Source: Moringa oleifera (lineage: Eukaryota; Streptophyta; Magnoliopsida; Brassicales; Moringaceae). Taken from it: a stretch of 64,000 nucleotides of DNA. The position numbers were made by a program, and so were the translations under genes. Below, piece after piece: positions 1 through 14,200 of this stretch. The notes under the pieces were generated by a model that was not told the DNA's origin, searched no databases, and saw only the letters and a program-made list of their open reading frames with translations. The stretch is taken from positions 1,302,001 through 1,366,000 of the forward strand of contig JAJFZO010000065.1 in NCBI GenBank assembly GCA_021397835.1. Reading direction: 5' to 3'. How positions within the stretch are numbered: the first letter of the stretch is position 1; each line of letters opens with the position of its first letter.

Positions 1-3000
1 CCATCAGGACCTACAGGTGTAAGCCTTGCCCTCTTAGTCAAATTAGACATAGGTGAGACTTGCGCATCTTGACTATCCCTCTTTCCATGAAGAGAAGCAC
101 TAGAATTAATGCCATCAGCATAAGAGATCATCATCTCTTGCCCAGCAGGGGAAGCTCCAGAAGTATTAATAAAGGAACCTGACCCTTGCTCCTGCATGCT
201 TCTTGCATTCCCAACCCCTGTTTGGTACCTTTGTTGCTGGTGGGATACCAAAGGTAGGGCTGGAACCGTGTCTTGTACAAAGCTCTTAGGTCTTAACCCT
301 AATACATTGTGTTGACCAAGATTTTGGGCAGCCAAATTATCATGGCCATGTTGTTGCATCAGGTTGCTCGAGATTGCTGCTGAGTTACAGCTCTCAGGTA
401 CTCTGTCTATACAAACCTTCTTCCCGAGTATCCTGTTATTAGACGTGACAGTCACTTCTGGCATCTGCCTGAGTCTCTTCCTCCACAACCTAGAGCACAG
501 CAAATTAAGCTGCAAGAAAGGGGCAAAAGAGGTAATAAACATACAATCAGTCCCTCCAGCAACAATACATTAAATCACCCTCCAGTTTATTACCTTTGTT
601 GGAACTGGGTTCTCACATAGTCTATCCAGTTTTGGTGCTGGATCTAGACAAAGTTTGGGTTGCAAGGTTTTCAATATTCTTGACTCCACTTCCTACAGTC
701 AAATATGGATTAAATATAAAAGACAATAGCCCAGTACTTATATTTTATCTGCCAGGAATTGAGAAGTAAATCACAACTACCATCAAATCACCATAAGTCC
801 ATGAGTTGTCTGAGATCAATGGGATATCCTTCACCACATTCTCCAATGACATCTTTAGGCGTACTTTGTTAATAATAGGGCATGTGTCAATAGGTGGAAC
901 TGTAGACACTGGTTCTGAAGCACGTTTTCGATAGTCTCTCACCTGCAAACAGTTATTGTCGATTTCAATATTCATTATGGTAATGAATGCACATGAGCTA
1001 GTATTCAAGCCCCCAACTCCCCTCTCCCCCTGTGTGCAATGCAAAGACCAGTTCATGCTAGCCCTACAAAGATGTGACAATTGATATCAGCAACCAATTC
1101 CATACACTGCATGAGATAAGTATCCATCACTCAAAGTGGAAGTGCTGGTCTTGCAGAAAGACACACAGGATAGGTGAAAAAAATCATGGTGAAAACAGTC
1201 AAAGGAAGTTGCAATGTTTGAGATAACTTTTGAATAGCAACATAATTTAATTAGAGCCAGTTTCAAAATTTTCTTTGCTCGTACACATAAAGTCATGCCT
1301 CTGTTAATGAAAGTTAACTTGAGTTTATACATATTACGATTTGTGGAACTTAATTTAGTGGCGCGTTTCAATTGGCCTTTCTATTTACAACTTTGGCTGA
1401 AAGACAATTATATTAGATAAACTCACCTCGCATACAAGTGCCCCATCAATGTATTTGCATGGTATATCTTCCAAAAGATCTCCAGGCAATCGCCCAGCTT
1501 CAATAGCCTTTAAACACATAACCGGGCAAAATTGAATGAGAAAACCTTTGCTAGCATATGGAAAGAAACTTTAAAGTAATCAAGATAATGATTGTGAAGT
1601 AGAAAAAAAGGCAGATACAAACCAACTGCCTTAATAGAAAGAAGCAATCTATTCTCAAGAACCCAAAGTCTCATTGATGCATGCAGCAAATTAATCAAGT
1701 GATTTAGGTTATCAATACCAGACCACGTCCCTCCGTTTTTATTCAGTTTTATGCTTCATAGTGTCCAAAGTCAGCCATGGCAAATGAGCTTAGCACAACT
1801 GATAAAGATAAACCACATAAGAGTTTATCAAGATGGTATTGGATCCTTTACCAACCAGAAAGTCAGTAAAAACATTGGAAATCTTTCGTCAAATGAACAT
1901 TTAAAATGATCTTCAACCACCCTGTATGAGTTTCAAAAAGTGCATTGCACAATTAACTTTCAGAAAAGGAGTGCCAAAGATAAGATGTTCAATCTAATTA
2001 AAGGCACACACTATTGGACCATTAATAAAATTGAACCACAAATGAGATAAGGAGGAGAAAGAAACAACTAGATATCTACCAAGAATAGGGTCTCTGAGGC
2101 CCTATCATATGGATGTAACAACTTTGGAACATCTTGAAGCGTAACCTGCTGTGCAGCTTCATTCTGAAAATTATGAATTACATTGACTTAGAATTATATT
2201 TGAAAAGAAAAGTTTTTTCTTTCTCTTTAATTTCATTAAAATACTCCATAATCAAATGTTGACCATAACAAACCTCCGTGGGTTTTCCGATAGAATATCC
2301 ATCCTGGTAGAGGTTCAATGTGAAAGATACTTCATGCTCTGCCCAAACATGAAAAAATCAACACAATGACTCCAAGCATGATGCAGATAACTAACCAAAT
2401 TAATCGCAACACTAACCTGCAGATATATTGGATGAGGATGAACGAGGGACCCCAGCAACATCCTGACCCACCCCAACAACGGCACCCTATCACATGGCAG
2501 TTCTCATAGTCACAGAAAATAAGTATTCTCTCAAATATCTAAAATGAGACTACAAGATTCAAAATCGTACTATTTTAAAGTTTCCAGCACAAATAGAGAA
2601 AAAAATAAAAGTCCATCTACCACAATAAGATAATTGCTACTTTTACTGCATCTCATTGCATATTCTTAATTTCCAGTTGCAACTACTTTAAAGGTGAACT
2701 GAACTGGGTTCCATTGAAATCTTCATCTCAATGCAAAGCTAGCAGCAACCAACCTAGTTAAATAGGTACCTTAAGCAATCAAATGCTATATGATTGCTGG
2801 AAACCTATATGAAATATTTGAAGCTGTCAGTTTTCTAGATGGAAAGAAAAAGAGGAAATTCAATTATCAACCACGAGAGTTCACTGAATTGAGTTTAGTT
2901 CAGTTGCAATACATGAGAAAACCAAATAATTGGAACATTGGAAAATTCAAACTTTTAAGGTTTACTCCCTACCTTTTCCTCCAAAACAGGATCCCACTAA

Positions 3001-3441
3001 AATAATGAAAAGAAAGCATATAACTAATCTTAAGTTTGGGTACCCAGGAATCGAAAGAAACAAAACAATCACAGTCCAAATATCAGATTCCAAACTATTT
3101 TCCCAGAAATAAAGAAAGAAAATATCAAAAAGGAAAGAACTTACCTTTCTGACTACAGCCATCTGTATTCATATAATATCATGTACTGTGAAACAGGATT
3201 CTTTTAAGTAAATTTCTTTAACAAAATTCAAGACACCCAGAATCTTCTTCCCGTTTTCTCTTGGATTTTAACATTTTTTTCTGAATGATTCAATTTGGAG
3301 AATTACCTTGAGGTTAGAAACTTGCGAGCTCTCTTTGGAATTTGAATTGTCAGAAGCCTCATCAATTGAAGTCTCTGGTTGAAGAGAAGGCTTTGGCTTG
3401 AACCTGGTGCCAGTCTTTGAGACCTTAAATGAGAGCCCCAT
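1..3441 (-). CDS. PHL: PHYTOCHROME-DEPENDENT LATE-FLOWERING (PHL), Spt20-domain protein, 3'-truncated by window edge
   Basis: Nine coding exons read on the minus strand: 3441-3307, 3162-3145, 2486-2417, 2338-2274, 2163-2080, 1507-1427, 942-781, 692-594 and 509 to beyond 1. All introns are GT-AG and phases agree, giving 407 codons before the window edge. The protein starts MGLSFKVSKTGTRFKPKPS. From about residue 76 it carries the plant Spt20-like block (EVSFTLNLYQDGYSIGKP, then RLPGDLLEDIPCKYIDG and VCEVRDYRKR). A basic stretch with MPEVTVTSNNRILGKK and a glutamine-rich low-complexity region follow. In Arabidopsis, PHL is a nuclear protein that works with phytochrome B and CONSTANS in the photoperiod control of flowering; the Spt20 domain suggests a transcription-coactivator link. 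The C-terminal two thirds lie outside the window. Exon 2 is an 18-nt microexon. The assignment is from remembered Arabidopsis sequence. Confidence 0.9.
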
Positions 3442-5200
3442 ATAGAATCGGTTCGGACTATTTAAGGCTTTATCTTTCTATTTAGATCATGAGAAATCGG
3501 ATGAAAATAAGAGAAAGTAAATATGAGTTGGTTTTGATACACCGACTGACACACACAGAAGATTTCTATGATAATTAAGGCATTGTGTTGGTTTTTGGAC
3601 TTCAGATCATGGAAAAGTGAAAGAAAATCCGGGAAACCTGTAAAGAAGACAGAAAGAAGACAAATGAACTGACCATTAATAAAAGACCCAAGTGGAGTTT
3701 TTTGAGAATTCAAGGTTTTAGAGTCGAGATGCTCAACTGGGTCCTTGAAGAAGTTCGTCAATGTCTGTATAATGAGAAAAGGAAGGAAACTTAAAAGAAG
3801 AAATAAAGCTAAATAGAGGGGGGAAGGAGAAGATAAAATGAGGAATTAATATTAGCTGGTATCTGGGCTTTTACACAATTTAACCAGGCCTATCGGAATC
3901 GAAAGAAATCGGAGGAGAAAGGAAGAAAGGCTGGAAAGAGAAAACCTAAGGAAATAATGCCTTTGGATTGTCTGAGACTTTCGCAGAAAACAGGGTTGAT
4001 ACACACCGCGGGACCGCGAGTTGCCGCTCTGGCTTGCCGATGGCTCAAGGTGGGAGAGAGAGGTCTGTTTCGTTTTGGACCAAATGTGCCCTTGTGGTTG
4101 GACTTTAGAGGCTGTTTGGCTGCGCGCTTCTTATTTTGTTCACCCTGTGTTTTCCTCTTTTGCCCTTTGCAATCTGCCTTATTAAGTTGGGATAATCTTT
4201 GTCAACTCAATGCTATTGTTACTCATGAAATCATGAATTTATATGCAACATTCCTAATTTCCTATAAATTGTTTTCACTGCAGGCTCTCGTGTATCAATA
4301 TCTTCCCATAGCAAAGGTGAAATTCCCAGTTACTTTTCTTTTTTCTTTTTTTTTTTCTTGTAGACATAATATTTGAAAGTACCACATTTTAATTCAAATT
4401 AAAAAATTAATGTTATTAAATTAAAATTTGATGATATTCAATTTTTTTAAGATATAAAAAATATTCAAAAGTATCATATTAAAAAATATTTTTTAAAAAA
4501 TTATATTACCAAAATTTTTTAAAAAAATTATTTAAAACACTCATAAAAATTATTCAAATTAAAAATTCATTTAAATTATTTTTGAAACACTTTATCAAAA
4601 ACATCCTAACTTTTTCATAATAATTGAAATCAAAATTTAACTTAAATCAAATTAATTGATCAAAATATGATTTATCACTTTTTAACATCAAAATTTATTT
4701 AATATTACAAAATAAATATCAAAATTTATATAAAATTTAACAAAAATTAAACATATTAATGGTTGTTTATTTCCAAGGGAAAATGCAAAAAGAAGAAATT
4801 ACCATTTTCACTGCTTACCATAACACCTGTAAATCTCCTGAAGGCATTGCTCATAACAATGCCTTTTGCTGGTAACAATCTCCAAAACAATTATAACATT
4901 AACACAGTAAAAGAGAAAAATCAAAGGAGAGAAAGCTAATTCATCAATTGACTAGAAGAATGCAACACTGAGTAACATTTTAGGCTCTGTCAATGGCAAA
5001 GTAAAATCACTGAAGTCCGCAGATGTCGTAAGTTTGAATCTTCATCCACTCAGCCAAAGGGGGGAGAGCCTACTCTACAATTTACAACTTACCAAGGGGA
5101 AATAATTGTAGCATGAGAAAGGGAAGAGAGCAAGTTTCCAACTCATCGTCTGCATGTAGCCATGTACTAAGCCAAGAATGCTGCACTAAGGACCATGATT
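3442..5200. other. Intergenic: PHL promoter/5' leader and NUP107 3' region
   Basis: No supportable coding gene. The part next to 3441 should hold the PHL 5' UTR and promoter, since PHL is read leftward. Bases 4380-4760 are a very AT-rich block dominated by runs of A and T. The part next to 5200 should hold the NUP107 3' UTR, and it includes a possible tRNA-derived SINE fragment near 4980-5060. A plus-strand open frame at 3957-4376 lies in the PHL promoter and resembles nothing I know. Confidence 0.6.
4980..5060 (+). repeat. Possible tRNA-derived SINE fragment
   Basis: An A-box-like word (tggcaaagtaaa, 4994-5005) is followed 25 bases later by a B-box-like word (agtttgaatct, 5031-5041). This is the order and rough spacing of an internal RNA polymerase III promoter. 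The B-box differs from the consensus at several positions, and no target-site duplication or tail was found, so this is only a candidate old SINE in the 3' flank of NUP107. Confidence 0.25.
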
Positions 5201-8200
5201 TCATAGTGATACTGAAGAAAGTTCTTCCTGAAGTTCCATTTTGCATATTGAATACTCCCTCTCAAACAGTAAAAATTCCTGGATGCATGAAAAAAAGCGG
5301 TTTACCAATTGTTAGTTAAATCTAATCTTGAAACCAAACTCCATTGGATCATAGGAACATAAATTACAAGTGCTATCCATTAAGAACTCATCACTTCTCA
5401 AATTAAGGGAAGTATGTTAGAGCTTTTGCTGTTGCAGACCAACAGCAAAAGGGATAACGCATGCAAAACCACCTGTTTTAATGCTTAGAAGATAATGCGG
5501 AGATGATAATGTCTTAAGAGTCTAGAATGTCATCATAAGAAAAGCAGTGCCATGTCATGCCCCTCTAGAAGGAAGAAAGAAAGGAAACAGCCTACTCATA
5601 TTTCTAAAGCTATGATAAGAGAGGCTGGAAGAGAGCAGATGAAACAATAAATTAATTGCCACCAGAGTGGAAGAAGGGAGGAAATCTGTGAGAAATCCAG
5701 TAGTCACTGAAGTTACAGCAGTAAAATTCTTCATACTTTCTTTCTACATGAGCAGATCATTAATCATTCACTCACCTGCAATTGTTGCTGACTAAACAAA
5801 TGGAGAAAACCAGTTTCAGGGCAAGACACTAATTCAATCAAGTCGTCATGGGCTTCAGGTGGATGACCAGACTCCACGAGCGAAACAGATACCTGAAAGA
5901 CGGTAAGTCAAGCAGAGCTAACATTAAAATTTGTTGATATCACAACATTTGAAAATTATCAAAAGGAAATAAAGACCAAGCCAGAAGACTAAAATATTAA
6001 GCACTCAAATTCAATATTCTGCCAATTTGCCATTTCAACTTCCAGAGAGAATCTTTAAACTTCTGCTCTTTGCTGTAGAGAAGTGAGAAATGAAATGAAT
6101 GCTTGTTGTCTGTCTTATTTTGTTTTTTGTTTTTTTTTTCCATTTCTGAGTATTGCAGAATAATTCTGAAACCTTATCATCATAAATTTAGATGGCTAGT
6201 ATAAATTATAATTGAAAACTTCAATACTTCTTTTGGCCGGTTTTATAAAGCATATCTATAGGTAGAAGTTTTTGTCTTAGCTCACAAGAAATTTTCTTTT
6301 GTTTCCACATCACAGAAATAACGATTTCTCATGTTTCATATTTTCACCTTCAGAAGCCTCCTCTCACATCAACAAATACAGCCTATAAACACCAGGGACT
6401 TCTTTCAAAGTGGAAGCTGTACCTGCATTGTTCTAAGAATGATTTCTGGAAGACAGCACCTCCGACAAAGGCCTCGCACAATATATGCTGCTGGGCCTTC
6501 CAGAGAACCGTCCTGGTTCGAATACCAAGCATCTAATCGTGATATATCCATCGTAACTCCTGCCTGGAATCGAGGAAGCTCACCTGCAATGAGTTATGCT
6601 GCATTCACTCAATATTGATGACATAAGCACCATTTATTTAACTCTTCACTTCTTTTATTATCTGAAAATTTTCTTTCATTTTACAATATAGAACTCCATT
6701 TTCCTTATCAATTGTCCTCAATTAATGGATTGGCGTTATAGAACAATCTGTTACTCACGTCCCACCATGAAAACCAATCAGCGGCTTTTATTTACCATAG
6801 GCCCCATAGATTGTAACCGGGAAAGTGATAGCAAATATGAGAAGAGAAAAGAATACTCAAACTTTTCCTAAAGCAACAAGATGAAAAGGACGCACATAAT
6901 TCCATTGTCCTTCACATAAGAACAAGTTAAAGACACGACCAGGTCACTGAGACCAGGTGCATCATGTTAGATTCACAAACAGGCACACAGACAATCATCC
7001 AGGCACAAACAAAGACATACCAATAAAAACACACACAGACACAGATCTCTGATTCTAAATATTATTACTTTTGAGATCATATGCTATCTTTAAATCACCT
7101 TAAACTCATTACATATCATATAATCACTATAGAAAATATTCTATCCACCCTACAACCAAATGATGATATTTAACAAGTGGTTCAACTAAAAAATTCAAGA
7201 ATTACAGCATCTTAATGTGTGTACTGAATATGTTTGTGATAATGAATAATTATTTTTAAATTTATCATAATCATTCTTCACATGACAATAATGACCAAAT
7301 AAGACTGCAAGAGAATGTAGATTCGGAGTGCGCATTACCTTTGAAGCCAGCTGCCATAATGGCAGCAAGAATACCACCATCATTCAGTTCATGTGACCCA
7401 AGTCCATCACCCTCTACTGCCAAACAGCGGAGTACAACCTCAATGCAGTAGTTGTCTCTTGATGAAACAGAAACATTTACCTGCACAGTAGAACAATGGT
7501 CCCTTATCAGCATTATCCTCCCTCTCCTCTTCATATCCACACTCTAATTTCAGTTTTTTCCAGGTCTAATACTTTTTACTCAAAACCAGAACAGTGTTTT
7601 CCTAGTACACCTCCTTACTTATATAAGTCCCAGCTTCACTCAGCAAGATAATTCAATATCAGGTGCAACTTGATGATATATGAGTAATTACTTCTAATAC
7701 GGTTTGAATCCTAAAAACCAGCAATCAAATGATGTGAATATCCTTTACATAATCCACTAATGTAAGGTAAAAACTTATTATTGAAGTCTTGGAATCTCAA
7801 AGATGCATTTTAGTGGAAATCATCCATGGTGGCAAACAAATGGCAATTAATTGAAAAAAGCGGGGAAGACATACCATTAACTGGCGTTTCAACACTTCTT
7901 CCTCGCTCACTGAAGAGTATAGGGCACTCATTAGTGCTGTACATATGGTGGCATCTGGACACATAGATTCACCAGAAGGCAGGCAGAGCATTGCAGTGGC
8001 ATGCATTTCAAGGAAGAGAGGTTCCTCTGATTCATATACATGATCTTCAAGGGAAGTTAACCAAGGATTTTCTTTCCCTATAGTAAGAATTGAAACAATT
8101 ATATATTTAAAGCATTCAGTAAATACAGAAAAAAACATAGATGAAACTCAAGCAGAACAACACTATCAGAATGGATGCCAGCCAATCCAGATAGATCATA

Positions 8201-11200
8201 AGTTTGTGTGCTTATTGTGTGTATAAGAAACAGATAGCAGACTTACTCAATAGCAATAACAAAGATGAACTCAATGTCTCCTTTGCTGCTGCAACAGTTC
8301 TTTGTTTTTCCTCTATTGTGAGATCAATGGGTGATACATCAGCATTCTCTAATTCAATTTTAAGCCAGTTGCGGTACGTTGCATCACAGGAGAAATACTC
8401 TCTCTGTTTAAAGGGAAACACATTAGTATTAAGCAGAAATTGGAAAAGAAATGAACTCGGGCAGCAAGAAACAATGCGGAGATCGTAAAGTGAGGCACAC
8501 CCAATCTTGGAACTCTTTCAGATTCTCAGAAACATAATCCTGAAGGGTATTAGGACTTTCTGCAAGTTGCTTCAAAGGTTCAGCAAGAAAACCAAGTAAT
8601 GTATGTGCACCTACAGGGACCGCAGGCACTCTCCACATAGAAATCAAAGCAAACTCCCTGAACAATATGTTGCTACAAAAGGGGAGGGAAAAAAAAAGGA
8701 GGAAAGTTATGATGACCGAAATATCTGAAAGGCAATAAGAAAGTCAAGAGAGGCAACATAAAAAAGACAAGAAAAGGTGAGAGGTCAAAGCAATCCCTCC
8801 TTAATGTCAATTTAACAAACATGTACAAAGAAAATGCCACACAGAGGAGAGAAAGACAGACCTCCTGAATCATGTTTAGCATCACATGAAAAAGAAAAGG
8901 AACACTTTTTATCTGATCCATTCTAGAGTGAGATGAAACATGAATTACCTGTGGGTCAATGCTCTCAGAAGAAGTTTCGCACTAACATCTTCAACATCTT
9001 TTATTGTTGATGGGGGTGTAAAGCAAAGCCATTGGATGACCATAGCTTTTTGAAGACTCAGCTGGCGGTGCTGCTCTGCAACATCTGATAACTGATCATA
9101 TTTTGCAAGTTTGATTTCCCGAGATCTTGACAAAACCCTGTCAGAATAGCACATGGTCATACAAACTCTGCACAGAAATTTGACTTAATTTACATTGTCA
9201 CTGCCTCAGAACTATTTACAAAAAATGCTTCAGCAAGCATCATACCTCTCAATTATTTCTTCAAAACTCGCTTTTGAATCATCCCCCACAGAAAATTGCA
9301 AGTACTCCATAGCAGAAAGGAAGATTTTGTATTTGACATGTACACTATTTCCAGGAGAAGAAGCAAAACAATATCAATGAAAACAAATTCTGAGTTCCTG
9401 ATGGCATGTTTTTATATCCTAATAGGTCAATCTCAAGAAGGGATTATCATGCAGTTAACCAAGGCCATCACAACCCATTTTGAACCTTAAAAAACTCTTC
9501 TGGAAAACATATGCAGGCTACGTGAACTGAAAAGCTTAAAAGACAATTGAGGAAAGAAGAGGATAACTATTACATGCATTCTCAAACCTGTTTTTAAGCG
9601 AGGCAGTGGCACTTCTTACGGTAAAAATTATGTAAAAGTTAAACGAATGAGAAAGAAAGAAAGAAAGAAGGCACCAAACACTGACTCCACGTTGTTATGA
9701 TTAGTTAATAAGTTTATGCCCAATATGCATTTTTGATTTTCTTCTTTTTTCCAATTTTTCTTAGATACTGGCATGAAATAAATCAGATCCCAGTGCACCC
9801 ATACTTGCCACTTGCGTTATCACCCTCACCTTCAGCTGTGAGCTGTGATGTAAATGTCAAGTTTATCCATGTTCCAGCCAATTGACATTGAAAAGTTTTT
9901 CATTATTGCTTGAAATTTCAATGTGAATTATGAAACAATCAGGAGTAGTTTCCATGGGAAGCATAGAGCACAGAGAATCCTAATTTAGGCACAGTGATCA
10001 AGTTTCTTTTTTTTGGCTTGCATTCTATTGCTTTTTAGAATAAACAATAATTTTCAATTCATCCGAGAAATTGAATAGACTGAATTGGAATGTATTTTCC
10101 AAGCACATTCTGATGGCGCATAATGCACACGTATTCCAACAAGCTAAGCTCTTATTCTAGGTGAAGCATAGATAATACAAATTATTTATATATGTTGCAA
10201 AAATAATCCAGTATATCATTGCACAAGTATTTTTTAGCTTTCATCAGCATGATTGGGTACAGTGATATGCTTACTTGCCATGAAATAACAGGAATAAAAA
10301 CTAAGTTAAACCACAGCCTGATTGTTTGCGATTTCTGAATATATTTGAAATAAGCTAGTTGAGTCAAGCAAGTACCCACTGCATATTGTTTCCACATGGA
10401 GATTTCACATCTGACCTTTTTGACATTACAATTAGAGAAAGTACAAAATGGAACATGATATAGTAGCATTTGGATCATAAGCATTGAGATATGACTAGTC
10501 TCCATAACTACAAAATGAAACTTAAAGGTTAAAGAAGAAGTTACCTGCTATTTAACCTTAATTCCATCATGTGCACAAAGAGATCAATGCAACGGTGGCG
10601 TGCAAGCTGAGAAGCATAAATTCCAACCAATTCCTCGTGTTGCTTTGAGAACAAAAACATCGCATACCTGAATTGCATTTGCTAAATTAAGGGCATCACT
10701 AATAGAACCAATGGCTTCAAGAAAAATTAAAGTCAGCCTCACTTCAAAAACAGAACATATACAGAGGCAAATTCTGCAGGAAGGCAAACACCTTGGCGGA
10801 ACGATGAGTGTGTCAGACACATTTTGGACATGTACACTGCCTGACAAATATTTAGATATAATTCCTATGTGACAGTCTCAGGTAACAAAGTTCCAAATAA
10901 TGCAGACAGCTGGAAGCAAGTCAGAGACAAATTCGAAACTGCCAAGGTAATCAGTCTTCATTATCCATGCAACCTCATTTTAGACATAGTAAACGTAGAG
11001 TCAAATTCCGTAGCAAGGCAACTCTCGAGTGGAACTATGTTGTGGCAGATACAATTTTTTATGCATTCTTTTTTCTCCTTATTTCTTCATTTCTATTTTA
11101 TTTTTTGATAAGAAATATTTTGGCAGAATAGCAACATGCATACAACGAGAGGGGAAATCACTGCTCTGGCCAATAAGCTAATAGACCAAGCCTAAGATTT

Positions 11201-14200
11201 ATCATTTACAAATGAATCTGGGGAAGTGAATACTATTTCCGATGGAAACAAAGCAGTAAAAGTCGCTAAAAATTCCATTTCTGTTTGCTGAAAGAATAAA
11301 GCTGAGGAAGACAATGGTGAGGATGAGGGATTTTCGCATTAATTGAGAATTGACAGTTTCTGGAAAATTATTAATTTTTTTATGTACTGTGAAATAGTGT
11401 ATCTTGAGTAAAATAAAGGCATATTTTATCACTGAAAAAAAGAAAGAAAACTAGTTCATAGTGAATGAAAACGATACTGAGCAAGTCTCCATATGAAAAT
11501 CTTAATTGTTTACACAATTGACTCCATCCAAAAGCATGCTTTTCAATTTCAATAGTAGAAGCAGAAGCATTGCAGAGCCTTGAGGTATTGTCAGAAAATC
11601 AGTATGGATTGATGAAGTTGCAGGATGATGGGACTATGAAGCGAACAGATCACAAGTGACAATTGGTAGTACTAGAAAGGATGTTGAAGAATATGAGGAA
11701 AGTTTGTAAAATAGTGGGAGTCTCCTAAGAAGGATTTGAAGAACTCGCTTTTAGGTTGTTTAATGAGATTGAAAGAAAAAGGTGAGAGAACATGAAATCC
11801 AGTCTAGCAAAAGCTCTTCTAGCATGAAAGGAAAAGAGATAGCAAGTAAAGAATTAAAATGTTTGGAATTTTCAATCAATTATGAGAAGCGGGGAAGAGT
11901 TGGAGCAGGATGTAAGGAAGAAGAAGACGGTGGTGGAGAGGAAGTGTATGTCTTTCTTGGAATGTTTAGAGGATTGAATGGATTTGAGAAGAGGGTGGAG
12001 GTCAAGCATGGATTTAAAAAGTGGGTGGTAGACATAGTGTGCATTCAGGAGACGAAAATTGAAAATATGAATGAGAGGAGAGTGAGAAGTGTGTGGGGGA
12101 GTAAAGGAGTGGAGTGGAAAGCGATACTAGCTATAGGTAATGTTGGTGGTGTCCCTATAATATAGAATGAAAAATTAGGTAGATGTTTGGAGCATTACGT
12201 AGGAGTGAAATCTATCTCATGTGTTTTTCAAAGGGAGGAGGATGGATTTAAGTGAGTGTTCACAAGAGTATACAGTAGTAGCGCGGTGCAAAGATGGACC
12301 AAATTATGGGAAAAGTTGCGAGAGTGTAGAAGACAGTGGAATAAACCTTGGGTGATAGGAGGAGATTTCAATATGGTGTTATATGCTTATGAAAAATCCA
12401 AAAATGGGGGAGGTGAAGCGAGTTTTTATGAGTTCCTAAACATGGTATCGAAGCTTCAAGTGATGGATCTACCACTTTTGGGGGGTGACTTTAAATGGTC
12501 TAATCTTCGAGAGAATCCAACTCTAACGAGAAATGATCGTTTTGTTATATCAAGCCAATAAGAAAAAAGGTTCTCTCGAATGATTCGAAAACTCTTCCCT
12601 AGACCAACATCAGATCATAATCTAATTTTACTTGTAATGGATGGTATCATGTGGGTCTCTCTTTATCTAGATTTGAGAATATGTAGCTTAAGGTGGAAGG
12701 GTTTAAGGCTCTTATTAAGGAGTGGTGGGAAGAAAAAGGGTAAGCGGCCATGCGAGTTACGTGGTGGCATATAAGCTCAAAATTTTGAAAAGTAGTATAA
12801 AGAAGTGGAACAAAGAACATTTTAGGGATATTAGGAGAAGAAAGGAAGATTTATGGGAGGAGTTAATGAAAGTCGAGGAGAAAGAAAAGCTCGGGGAAAG
12901 CTTGAATGAATTGAAAACTGAGAGAGTGAAAATATATGAAAAGCTATCTCCAACACTCAGTATGAAAGAAATCTCTTGGAGGCAAAAATCGAGGGCTCTT
13001 TAGCTCAAGGAAGAAGATAGGAAGACTAGCTTTTTTCATCGAATGACGAATATGCATCGAAGGCATAACTTCATTAGTATAAGAGAATTTGATGGGAAAA
13101 AAGTGGAAGAGCAAGAAGAGTTGAAACGGAGGGTAAGTAACTTTTACTTGCAACTTTATATCAAGCAATGGGAAAGAAGATCAACACTTGATGGGCTACA
13201 ATTCGATATGATAGATAGTGATATCTAAGATCAATTAGAGAAATCTTTTGAGAAGAAGGTTTATCAGGCACTTATGTCTTATAACGGGGGCGAAGCACCG
13301 AGTCCGGATGGCTTTACCATGGCTTTCTTCAAAGAAAATTGGGAAATTGTTAAAGGACATATTGAGATTTTTTAAGGAGTTTCATGACAGTGACAAGTTT
13401 GTATGCTCTTTGAACTCAACTTTCTTGATGATGATTCCTAAAAAAGCATAGGCAACTAATTTAAGAGATTATCATCTAATTAGCCTTGTGAAGGGAACCT
13501 ATAAGTTAATAAGGACAATCTTTGCGGAAAGGTTCAATGAAGTCCAACCCAGAATGCTTTCGTCAGAAATAGGCAAATTCTTGATGCGGATTGATTGCAA
13601 ATGAAATAGTTGATTGTCAATTAAAGAAAAGGAAAAAAGGGATAATTTGTAAATTGGATACGAAAAAAACATATGACTATGTTGCCTGAAAGTTTGTCAC
13701 ATATTTATTAAAGAGGGTGTGGCGTGGTGAACGATAGTATAGATGGATTAAATGGTATATTTCAATACCAACCTTTTTTCTTTTAGGGAATGGCACCCCT
13801 TCCAAATTCTTTAAGTCATCTAGAGGGTTTCGTCAAGGGGATCTATTGTTACCACTCTTATTTGTGTTAGTAATGAAGGCTCTTGATATGATGCTTGGAA
13901 TGATGGCTCAAAAGGGGCTCCTGAGCAGGTTCAAGGTGGGTAGATCGAAGCCGAAATTAGAGATAACTCATATTTTGTTCGTCAATGACACCACAATTTG
14001 TTGTGGGGCGGAGCAAGACCCATTGATCAACTTAAGAAGTGTTCTATTATGTTTCGAGGTGATATCCGATTTGAAGGTTAACTTGAAGAATAGTAAACTT
14101 ATCCCACTTGGTGATGGAATGGATGAAAAGAGGCTTGCTAAAATGTTGGGATGCAATCTAAGGAGTCTTCGATGAAATATCTAGGGCTGCCCCTAGAAGC

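Noticed and set aside
3462..3761. 99-codon minus-strand frame just upstream of PHL
   Set aside because: Probably part of the PHL 5' leader or a leader intron. It ends before the PHL start and shows no conserved motif, so it is not called as a gene or functional uORF.
3957..4376. 139-codon plus-strand open frame
   Set aside because: It lies in the PHL promoter, runs into low-complexity T/F-rich sequence, and resembles no known family.
11500..11600. Target-site duplication for the LINE
   Set aside because: Only a six-base match (cttttc) was seen between the left flank and the sequence after the A-rich tail; too short to claim.
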